Assembly: GCA_036873135.1 (NCBI GenBank) | Contig: JAPTYO010000008.1 | Location: forward strand, 37,642,819-37,706,818 | From: Clarkia xantiana subsp. parviflora | Lineage: Eukaryota > Streptophyta > Magnoliopsida > Myrtales > Onagraceae | Length of the DNA: 64,000 nt | Direction of reading: 5' to 3' | Part shown: one piece after another, positions 55,575 through 64,000 of the stretch | Numbering within the stretch: the first letter of the stretch is position 1 | How the letters are laid out: the number at the start of each line of letters is the position of its first letter | Notes under the pieces: generated by a model | Told to the model about the DNA's origin: nothing | What the model saw: the letters and a program-made list of their open reading frames with translations, nothing else | Database searches by the model: none | Made by a program: the position numbers and the translations under genes

Positions 55575-56238
55575 TGATGGGTTTCGATACAGCCGTTAGG
55601 CCCATTAAAGACGACTAAACGGCGTAGTAGGCCCACTGGGCCCCAAAAGAGGCTTAGAAGACCAATACGAGAGGACCCGACAAAGTCGGTCCCGACATAC
55701 GAGCTGAACGCTCCCGATAATATGCCTTTGAGTAGGCCCCGATAATATGCCTTTGAGTAGGCCACGATGATATGCCTTTGAGTAGGCCCCGATATTGAAT
55801 CCCTGAGAAACTGGCCCTGTCCCGATGACGAAGGGCCCCGAGCGGTGATTAAATGAGATAACTCTGGAGTCCCCGACATCCGTCGGGACCTGCCACCAGA
55901 GAACGAGGCCGAGAAACACGCCCACTATCAACATAGCGGGGAAGTGGCCTGAAAAGATGGAACGTGGGCTACTGGCCGAGATAAACGGAACGTGGCAGTT
56001 ATCTCAACAGGTAACTGAGGTGACCCCTCCCCTATATAAAGGAAGGAGTTACCTCAGGATTGATACGTTCATATACTTACATACTGATACTTGCTTGCCT
56101 GCATCGAGATACTCATTTAAGCATCAGAGAGGGATTCTGGGTCACCGCCAGGTCTATCCCCATCTTGTAGGATTACTTGGAGCGAAGGAGTTCGGACTTC
56201 CGTAAAGAACGTACCGGAGTTCCAACCGTGATCCAACA
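55575..56238 (+). repeat. G3 3' LTR
   Basis: 664 bp, TGATGGGTTTCG to GTGATCCAACA, with TATATAAA near 56033. Followed by CCAAT (56239-56243). Confidence 0.92.
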
Positions 56239-56821
56239 CCAATGTTCAATTTTTGTTTAGAAATTATAAGTCTTATTCCGAAGTTAGGGTTTCGTCTCTG
56301 CAAACTTTATTTAATTAAACTAATCGACCTTTAGTTAAAAATAAAAACTAATCAACGGCATTCAGCGGCAGCGGCTTCATGGTGCAGGACCATTTATGGT
56401 GTTTAAGGGTTTAGGGAACTTGTTTTGGGGCCGACTGAACACTCATCAAAAGTCTAATGCTAATTAATGGAGGAAAGCACAGTGAGTATACAACTAAACC
56501 CATTTAGATTTAGTAACGAAAAAAAGAAACCAAGTTACCGAAAGAGGAGACATTTTCCACCGAGAATCAGTGGAGTCGATTTGTTCCTGAAAAAAGAGCA
56601 TCTGCTGCTGTATCCACATGTTCATTCTATTAAGTTTAATATTTTTTAATTGCAGATTCGTACGCGGGTCACGGGTTAAAACGAGTCAACCCGTGACCCG
56701 GGTTCCCGGATACGGGTCTGTGACACTGACCCGTGGTGACCCCCGGGTCAATCACGGGACGGGTGGTCGTTGACTCGCGGGTCGCGGGTTGACCCGTTTT
56801 TACTGGCCTAGTACTGTCGCA

Positions 56822-58019
56822 CATGTTGATCATTACGGAATTTATCATATAATGGAGTACTAACAAATAAGGAATACTAAAACTTTCGACCTAACTCCGC
56901 AATCGATGGGTTTATTCAGTTCAGTTGTCCCGACTGAGATGACAGAGCATGTGTGTTGTTTCGTTTCATTCAGCCTCCTTTATCTTGCCGAAAAATTTGG
57001 TTCCAAACCCATGGGTATGAATTTTCGTTTCGGATCGTTCCCTTTGACGGGACTGTTAAATTAATAAGCAAATCGTGCGTCGAATCGAGCAACAAATACT
57101 TCATTCAATAACTCCGAATCTCGAAATAACCAAAATTTTAGTAACTCAAACAAACAACGAACGATAAATGACAATGGTATGGTTCTTGATCTGAAAGTCA
57201 TGTATTTGATCCATGCTTGTCGCACTCATAGTCGAGAACTTTGAGTCATGTTGAACATCACACCCGAGTATATTCACGAGTGAATCACTTCAAATGATTT
57301 GTGTCATAAAACGTTTTACAGCTTTATATTCATGACTTACGAGGCGTACTTGGGACGCACTTTATCAACGGGATTTAACCCACTGAATTATCGTATAGGA
57401 CCTATTCAGTCCAATTCTCTTCATGATATGTGGATCATGGTTGGCTTCTTTCAACCAACTGTGGTGAGCAGAGAAGGTTGTCCCTTTACTGCTGTGGTTA
57501 CTGTACTTGACTAGACTCACGGTAATTGAGTCCCGTCAACGTCAGACAACCATATACATCTTTTCCATGTTGACCTTTCATCGTGAAGGTCTCGAGCGTC
57601 TTTTACACCAGCATCCATGGAAACAGAGAAGACCATCACATTCAACCAAAACATTTCTAGCTTTAACATCCTTGCTTCCACCGAGGCGGATGCAAAGGGA
57701 TACCAAGTTGTAACACTGTCTGGTTGCAATTGATGTCTTCTTCAACCCCTTTGTCCAAAGTTGAATGTATCACCACATACGCGTTCATATCATCAAAGAA
57801 CCTACTCTCATTCTTGGGGAAACAAATTATCATATTTATCTCTCATTGTCAAAATCATACATACTACTATATTCATTCGTAGTTGTCCTCTCCGCTTTTC
57901 GGAATCGCAGTATAGAGTTCAAAACAAACTCATTTTATTCATCATAACTCATACCATCGAGATTGCGAGGAATGTCGAATCGCACTCATTCAAACAACTC
58001 ATACGAACACATTGATAAT
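56822..58019 (-). other. C1 conserved segment in place of gag-protease
   Basis: This is C1 sequence resuming after the hAT-like element. It aligns with 39010-40199 in C2 and 7250-8480 in C5, and codes for nothing recognisable. The short plus and minus frames here are not shared between the copies. Confidence 0.5.
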
Positions 58020-59364
58020 CATGCATAATCAGGGAGACAATAACATTTTGAGAAAGAATATCATACATCAGATATCTATTAAGATAAAATACTACTAATA
58101 ATGATTCCTCAGCCATCTAAACCAACCGACCGCTAGTAAACCGAGGGAAGGGGATTCGTGAAAGAGTTCACATTACCATCCTCTTCAATCCAATAGACCA
58201 GTCTCTTAAAACAGTATTATTCGTAAATTATCGGAACGGGAATTTTAAAATAAGCATACCCGATCTTGGCTTTCCCAAGGCCCTTTTGTATATGAAAAAT
58301 ATTCCGATGAACTTACGTATGCGATTACAATTCTACTTCACAACTAAATTATCATAGTAAGCCAAATTCATCATCCAAACCACACATCATGCATACGCGT
58401 CATGCGTCTAATGTTCCGAGGAACTCGTGCTATCATATACATAATTCTATTGTCTAAGTAAACTATTACATGCAGCTACATCCTCAATATCAAGCATACG
58501 TGTCATACATGAAACTTCCACATCAAACATGCATATTTGTCGACTTGCTTTTGTTTTTAAAATATTAGGGGCTGACTTGCAATTCATGCTTACAATAAAA
58601 CATGCGTGTTTCTAGACAAGAATCCTAGGCAATCGCAACCATTACAACATGTCTGTCCTAATGCGCAATCCATGTATTTAACCAGGGCTCTACCCCTAAC
58701 ATCCAGCTAGCTTGACATAGTCAAGACAACAGTTCTAATAAATATATGTGACGAAAGTAAACAATAGCAATTCAGCCCTCTAATTAATCCAGTCCCTAAA
58801 TCATGCATTTCCGATATCCTTCCCCATAATCAAAACTAGGCATTTAGGTTTAATCAAAATGAGAAAATCTTCGAGCACTGTGTAGACTATTTAAAGTTCG
58901 AAAACATTTGGATTTTAAAATTTGACCATCCAATTTTATAAATTGACTTGAATTCGATTTTGAAAAATCTGGTTCGGTTCAGTCAATTACGGTTCAACCC
59001 GGTTCGGTTCGGCCCCATAAATATGGTTCGGGTTCGGTTCGGTTTATTTAAAATCTGGTTCGGTCCGAACCGGTTCAATAAAATAATATTTTGGTTTGGT
59101 TCAACACTCAAAACAGTTCGGTTAGATCCACTTAGTTACCCCGGTTCGACCCGACCCGACTACGTCGAACCGATTAAGAAAACCCGGTTTGGTTTAATCC
59201 TCTCCGGTTTTGCAAATTGGACCGGCCCAATAAACCCATAGGGTCCGGCAGAAATAAATCTTGTGGGCTAAGTAGGTTTTAAAGTCCACTAAAAGCTTAA
59301 CTTAGCCTCCAAGAATTATTAACTATGTAGAATAATTTCCAATATTGCATATATATGTATATAA

Positions 59365-60186
59365 GGTTAAGAACACAATAGGGGCCTGAATGTTTGCCCA
59401 TGTTTCCAAATGGGGTCTGAATTGAAAAATGATATTATTAAGGGCCTGAATTTTGAGTTTTGTGTTTTTTCGGGTCTCCGTCTATTTTTTCTGTTAAAAG
59501 TGACGAAACCACGTGAAAAGACAGAATTACCCTTTTGCAATTATTATATATTTTATCAGTTTAGTTAATGAAATGTCCTGCACACTAATTATGCCCTTAA
59601 GGCCACCACGGCTCCGGCCACCGCCACCGACCACCACCTAGCTCCGGCGACCGCCACCCCAGCTCCGGCGACCACCACCCCAGCTCCGGCGACCTAAACC
59701 CCCCCCCCCCCGGCGACCCAAAAAAGATTTGATCGGAGCCAAAAAGCTCTGATTCAGGGCCACAGAGCTCCGATCGGAGATTTGGAGCTTCGATCGGAGC
59801 TTTTTGGCTCCGATCGGAGCTATTTTGGGTCGCCGGAGGGCGGTTAGGGTTGCCGGAGGGGGGTTAGGGTCGCCGGAGCTGGGGTGGTGGTCGCCGGAGC
59901 CGGGTGGTGGTTGCCGGAGCTGTGGTGGTTTAAAGGGCATTTTCGTCTTTTTAGGTCAAACATGTGAGGGACACACTTTGGTCAAAGGGCATTTTCGGAT
60001 TTTCAGTTTATTTTCGGTCACATGCCAAGCATGTGACCACTTTCCGTCACTTTTAACAGAAAAAATAGACGGAGACCTCTCATATAAACATAACTCAAAA
60101 TTCAGGCCCTTAATAATATCATTTTTCAATTCAGACCCCAATTGGCAACATGGGCAAACATTCAGGCCCCTATTGTGTTCTTAACC
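59365..60186. mobile_element. Foldback element FB1
   Basis: This 822-bp element is almost entirely inverted repeat. It starts GGTTAAGAACACAATAGGGG, and the complement of its right end starts the same way; similarity runs through CCTGAATGTTTGCCCATG, GATATTATTAAGGGCCTGAA and CGGAGACC- to CTTTTAACAG-like blocks, and then through GC-rich CTCCGGCGACC repeats to a centre near 59760. A run of 13 C lies at about 59699-59711. No protein is encoded. The flanks are AT-rich, so the duplication cannot be fixed. Long ends suggest a Mutator-like or foldback origin. Confidence 0.8.
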
Positions 60187-60323
60187 CATATATATATATA
60201 TAAATTTTGGCTAGATCTACATATATATATTTTATTGCCAAGATTCTATCTATAAGACATAAATCAATCAACAATATATATATATATATATAAATTTTGG
60301 CCACATCTAATATATATATATAT

Positions 60324-60851
60324 GGGTTAACAGGTCTTTTGGTCCATGATGTTTGACAATTTTTGGGTTTTGGTCAATGATGTTTTTTTTTACCTAGTTT
60401 TTGTACCATATGTTGGTAGATTTTTTCTAGTTTTGGTCTAACCGTTACATTCCGCCCATTTTTTGACATGTTCAAGTCACGTGATCCACTCTAAACTTTA
60501 AATTTAGTCCCTATAATACTTTCTTAACCTTTTTTTTTTGTTCAATTTAGTCCCGAAGTTTCAAAATTGACCCCAATTAGACAATAGGTCTAATTAATTT
60601 TTTTAAACTTCGGGACTAAATTGAACCAAAAAAAGGTTAGGAAAGTATTAGAGGGACTAAATTGAACAAAATTGAAAGTTTAGGGTGGATCACGTGACTT
60701 GAACATGTCAAAAAATGGACGGAATGTAACGGTTAGACCAAAACTAGAAAAAATCTGCAAACATATGGTACCAAAACTAGGTAAAAAAAAAACATCATTG
60801 ACCAAAACCCAAAAGTTGTCAAACATCATGGACCAAAAGACGTGTTAACCC
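60324..60851. mobile_element. Foldback element FB2
   Basis: This 528-bp element has ends GGGTTAACAGGTCTTTTGGT and, on the complement of the right end, GGGTTAACACGTCTTTTGGT. The arms of about 260 bp match along their length (CCATGATGTTTGACAA, TTACATTCCGCCCATTTTTT, CACGTGATCCACTCTAAACT, AATTTAGTCCC) and meet near 60590. It is non-coding. Both flanks are TATATATAT runs, which fits a duplication of about 9 bp. Its sequence is unrelated to FB1. Confidence 0.85.
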
Positions 60852-61411
60852 TATATATATTGTCAATATCTTTAATAAGGAAACAAATATACGACTATAT
60901 TTTTTTTTTTTATCTTTTAGGTAACTAAATCTATCAATAATATCTTTATCCCTATAAATTAGCTAGATATATTGATAGTTATATATACTATATATTAATG
61001 TGAACCTATCCATATATTTCCAATTATAGATATATTGTCACCTTTAATAAAAATTAAAATATGGTAAACAAAATAACAATTATATTCCGCCGAAACTTGC
61101 AAACTTGGGGCCTAAGAAATTAAAAAATTTACCTTGTAATCTCAGTTAGGGTTCGGCCGAAACATGTACTGGAAATAAGTGGTCAAATTTCAAGATCAAA
61201 TTTTAATAAGATCTACAATCCAATGTTTTATTTTGATAAAAGTCACATTTTTCTTGAAGATCATGAACATCAAATTTTACTAAGAACATCATGAAAATTT
61301 CGTCACTAACAATTGTTAAAATCGGTACTTTTAAATTTTCACTATTCAAAATTTCGGCCAACTTTGTTAAAAATCAAGAACACCAATTTATCAAAATCAT
61401 GAACTCCTAAC

Positions 61412-61428
61412 ACAGGCTCTGATACCAC
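61412..61428 (-). other. C1 primer-binding site
   Basis: The minus strand reads GTGGTATCAGAGCCTGT directly beside the C1 5' LTR. Confidence 0.9.
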
Positions 61429-61698
61429 TAATGGATTACGGGGCTAAATACTACTGAAACATAAACAAGGTACATGCTAGTAATCACTATTACGCAGCGA
61501 AAGATGTGCACATACCTTAAACCTTTTCCGTAGTCCCAAGATCTTGCTGAGGGAGTTCTCGATCCACCAGACGGAACCCGCAGAGGTTCTTGTTAAGGAA
61601 GCCCTACGTGGTATACTCTCCACAGCAAAGCCTCTGATCGATTCTTGGCAGGGATAGATCTCCGAAGTGTTTTGCTGAAAGAAAATTAGCACACCCTA
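61429..61698 (-). repeat. C1 5' LTR, inner part, cut by C3
   Basis: It starts TAATGGATTACGG (TG mutated to TA) and matches 11129-11390 of the 3' LTR closely. It is interrupted at 61698; CCCTA (61694-61698) is the candidate left TSD of C3. The outer half would lie beyond the window. Confidence 0.85.
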
Positions 61699-62299
61699 TG
61701 TTAGATTACGGGGAGTAATCACTACGGATACTTAAAAAAAGTACATGCTAGTAATCGGAATTACGCAGCGGAAGATTCGCACATACCTTTAAGATGATAC
61801 GTAGACCCAAGATCTTCTCAGGAGGGAATTCAAGATCCTCCGGTCGGGACCTGTAGAGGTTCTTGTTAGAGAAGCCCTACGCGGTACAAACTCCAAAGCA
61901 AAGCCTCTGATCGATTCTTGGCACCGGGACAGATCTCTGGAGTGTTTGCTTGGAAAGCAAATTGGCACACCCTTAGTGAAGGTGGGTTCGGCCGAAACTC
62001 TTAGTGTAGGGTGTAGGGTTTTTCTCTCTAAAACACTCCAATGAGGAAATAGTGATTAACCCTAAAAATCCCCTAACCCCATGTATTTATAGGAAGAGCA
62101 AAGTGGACAAAAGTCCACCTTGCCCACACTATGTATTTCGGCCAGCCATGCATAGGGGTGGCCCATAATTTGGGCATCTCATGTCAATTGGGATTTGGGT
62201 CTAGCCCAATTACCCTAATGTGACATTTACCTAATTTCCTTAGGTAAACTCTACATATTATGGGCTACCAATTACAACGCCCATCACCATATGCTTACA
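61699..62299 (-). repeat. C3 3' LTR
   Basis: 601 bp, on + TGTTAGATTACGG to ATGCTTACA. The minus strand CGAGAGGGAGC at 62300-62310 is a clear polypurine tract. Confidence 0.92.
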
Positions 62300-62310
62300 G
62301 CTCCCTCTCG

Positions 62311-63429
62311 CCAGAACGGGAGGGTGCCTGTTAATGTATTGTCGTCCAAATTTGCATCAACATTTCACTCCTTCTATCTCTTCCTTTGCTTCCGAATAGT
62401 TCTACGAGGTTTGGCATGCGACCGGCGGACACGACGGGCATCGTGCTACTCATCTGTTAGGAGTATTGCAGCGCCCGCAGAACGTTGATTCCCTTTTCTC
62501 CAATCAACCTGCTATAAACAATGTTTATATTGTACCTCGCTATATCCTAGGTCAACTGTTAATTCTCCTTTTGCCTAGTTTCCACATAGGAACACTTCTT
62601 CAAGGCATCCGTACAAGTATGCACAACCTTCAACTAATATCCGGTTGGTGGCCACCTAATGAATACAAGAGTCGATGAATTACAGGTGAAGTTGACCATT
62701 CCCATCGCTCATATCCTTAGTCAGACCCAACCGGTTTCTAAAGACATGGTCACTGGGCCTTTTTGTTCAGCACTACGCTCGTACGCGGGGAAGCGAGCAT
62801 TGGACATGACCTTAAATATGAGTTTCGAGTCCGTGAGGATACTTTAGGTGCCTCTTCATAAGGATTTTGGGATCAATCACACGCTCGAGGTGAAGAAGTT
62901 TCCGCCTGCCAGAATCACGAGGATTCATTCCTAGCACAACCGAGCCGTGACCCCGTGGTCGAACGTGGCACGCGTAGTATGAAGCACGCGTTGATAGCAT
63001 ACCTGAACCTTTTGGGTTGACAGGAAAGGGATATGTCAATCATGCTATCATAGATTCTCATCTGGCCCAGAATGTGGTTTAATGACGAACGAAGTTCATC
63101 ACAGCGATATGCAAAACGAAGATCATGTCGAGTTACTTCGAAACTAGATAATCGTCTCACTTAATCAGGTTTATCCCCTAACTCTTAGCCAGTCTTTCTT
63201 GGTAGAGGTCTCCTTCCACCGCTAGACGACCGTACATGTGTGACGACGTAAGGCCCACATTCGACATAGTTTTGGCAGAGGGTTGCGTCATCCTACGACT
63301 TAGTTCATAGACCGTAAATCTGATGTAATCAGAACATTATGACGTCGATTGATCATAAACTCAGTTGCAATTCTTTCGCTTACAAAATGTAACTTTCTAA
63401 TATCAAAATGTTATCACTGATACATGTCA
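62311..63429 (-). other. C3 3' untranslated region
   Basis: Non-coding, matches C1 and C2. The frame on the other strand at 62659-62847 is a broken relative of the 166-codon frame in C2. Confidence 0.6.
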
Positions 63430-64000
63430 TTTCTAAACCCTAAGCAATCCAAGCAGTTTTACGTGCATTTCGAATATCTCCAAGTGTAGTGGTTTAGTTA
63501 ATGGGTCCGCAATCATATTATCAGTGGACAAGTATTTTATAGTGATTATATTGTCTTCTACCTTAGATTTAGCATAGAAATATTTCACATCAATGTGTTT
63601 GCCTATTATGGTACTTCGGATTCTTAACTGCCGCAATGGCTGCTTGACTGTCGGAGAAGACCTTCATAGGTTTATTCTCAACATCACCACCAAGCAGTGT
63701 AGTTAGAAGCCTTTTGAGCCAAACCGCTTCTTGTGCATTTTTAGAGAGAGCTACGAATTCCGATTCCATCGTGGACAGCGCGACACAGGTTTGCTTCTTG
63801 CTCGTCCATGAAATGGCGGCATTAGCAATTAGGAACAATCCCCATGTTGTGGACTTACGACTATCCGGATCGCCACCATGGTCGGCGTCACTGTAATCGG
63901 TAAATTCTAACCTTTTACCCTCATAGCAAAGCGCGTAGTCAGCAGTACCTTTCAGATATCGAATTATTCATTTTACAGCCTTTAATTCTTGATAGCCAAG
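63430..64000 (-). pseudogene. C3 RNase H (partial, runs off the edge)
   Basis: The minus strand encodes the C-terminal RNase H of a copia polyprotein: AAISWTSKKQTCVALSTMES (catalytic Glu), FVALSKNAQEAVWLKRLLTT, VFSDSQAAIAAVKNPKYHNR (catalytic Asp), then after a one-base slip near 63600 GKHIDVKYFYAKSKVEDNII and NMIADPLTKPLHLEIFEMHV. Upstream, toward 64000, the sequence enters the RT/RNase H hinge in broken frames. This enzyme would remove RNA from the RNA-DNA hybrid. It is the best kept RNase H of the C family here but carries at least one frameshift. Confidence 0.8.

Larger units (their letters stand above)
45192..56238 (+). mobile_element. Ty3/gypsy (Tat-type) element G3
   Basis: G3 is an uninterrupted plus-strand element of 11,047 bp with LTRs 45192-45853 (662 bp) and 55575-56238 (664 bp), PBS 45854-45872 and PPT 55563-55574. 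The flanks are CCAAG and CCAAT, a 5-bp duplication with one mismatch. Its LTR and antisense gene are of the G1 type. Gag-pol is a single reading frame broken only by a few stop codons; the antisense gene (55147-52218) keeps its four-exon layout. It is the best reference copy for the subfamily. Confidence 0.93.
44972..56813. mobile_element. Non-autonomous hAT-like element (about 0.8 kb) carrying G3
   Basis: The left end starts TAGGCCTGTCAATTTAACCC; the right end, read on the complement, has TAGGCCAGTAAAAACGGGTC. The flanks GTGTCGCA and CTGTCGCA form an 8-bp duplication with one mismatch, and the empty site is visible in C2 (AATCGGTTTCGCACATG, about 39010). Both arms are filled with CCCGTGACCC/GGGTCACGGG motifs, typical of subterminal repeats. 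Without G3 it is about 790 bp and codes for nothing. Superfamily is inferred from the 8-bp duplication and the end sequence. Confidence 0.6.
58020..61411 (-). other. C1 5' untranslated leader with two foldback insertions
   Basis: Leader sequence with the CCCGATCTTGGCTTTCCC block (about 58259) and a GGTTCGGTTCGG-rich tract at about 58970-59210. The AT-rich part near the LTR is broken by FB1 and FB2. No coding frame. Confidence 0.7.
11129..61698 (-). mobile_element. Ty1/copia element C1 (outer host of the nest)
   Basis: C1 is a minus-strand copia. Its 3' LTR is 11129-11700, its PBS is 61412-61428, and its 5' LTR starts at 61429 and is cut at 61698 by C3. Subtracting C2, the hAT-like element and the two foldback elements with their duplications leaves about 8.4 kb, close to the 8.06 kb of unnested C2. 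Coding remains, in element order, are a linker and RT (43990-42600), then RNase H split between 42555 and 13245. No gag, protease or integrase of normal size is found. Many stops and frameshifts, plus loss of the YVDD motif, show it is long dead. Confidence 0.85.
61699..64000 (-). mobile_element. Ty1/copia element C3 (3' part only)
   Basis: The C3 3' LTR is 61699-62299, with its 3' untranslated region and RNase H to the right; the rest lies outside the window. It belongs to the same family and has the same orientation as C1 and C2. It is the copy that shows the uninterrupted sequence at the C2 and G1 insertion points. Confidence 0.88.

Noticed and set aside
1..64000. Host protein-coding genes, tRNA or rRNA
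   Set aside because: Every long frame is explained by a retrotransposon domain or its shadow; no tRNA cloverleaf or rRNA block was recognised by eye, though a weak tRNA relic could be missed without a search.

Overview
The window is nuclear DNA of a seed plant, most likely a eudicot with a large, repeat-rich genome; the species cannot be told. I found no host gene, rRNA, tRNA or CRISPR array. Almost every base belongs to LTR retrotransposons, with a few small inverted-repeat DNA elements, and the elements are inserted into one another. The layout is rebuilt from LTR ends (TG..CA), target-site duplications (TSDs), primer-binding sites (PBS) and the rejoining of interrupted reading frames. Element names used below (A, C0-C5, G1-G3, FB1, FB2) are mine.

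Left part. 1-3697 is a broken plus-strand Ty1/copia element (A): gag, protease and a damaged integrase, with no RT. 4125-6712 is the 5' end of a minus-strand copia copy (C0: gag, leader, LTR fragment). 6713-10025 is the remains of another minus-strand copia (C5: integrase piece, gag stub, leader). 10026-11128 is the LTR, PBS and leader of a plus-strand copia (C4).

Main nest. C4 is cut at 11128 by copia C1 (minus), which runs from 11129 past the right edge. C1's RNase H gene is cut by copia C2 (13251-42549, TSD CTTAC). C2's 3' region is cut by the Ty3/gypsy element G1 (14622-35857, minus, TSD GCCCA). The last codons of G1's antisense gene are cut by a second Ty3/gypsy element, G2 (18704-28977, plus, TSD CCAAT). 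Further right, C1 is also cut by a small hAT-like element (44972-56813) that carries a third Ty3/gypsy element, G3 (45192-56238, plus), by two foldback elements (59365-60186 and 60324-60851), and, in its 5' LTR, by copia C3 (61699 to the right edge). With nested inserts removed, C1 and C2 are each about 8 kb and G1 and G3 each about 11 kb, which supports the reconstruction. LTR divergence judged by eye rises from G2 to G1 to C2, matching the nesting order.

The Ty3/gypsy elements have the layout of the plant Tat group: gag with a CCHC-like knuckle and an RS-rich tail, protease, RT, a first RNase H, a second RNase H, and an integrase with HHCC and D,D-35-E. Between pol and the 3' LTR each has a tandem array built on CGCCTTAAGTGG and then a gene on the opposite strand. 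In G1 and G3 this antisense gene has four exons with matching splice sites, a TATA box about 150 bp upstream, an N-terminal region resembling the 'putative gypsy-type transposon' (Transposase_28) family, and a C-terminal coiled coil. In G2 it has shrunk to a two-exon, uninterrupted 101-residue version. That small antisense gene, and the 27-bp-register array beside it, are the parts most worth a second look.
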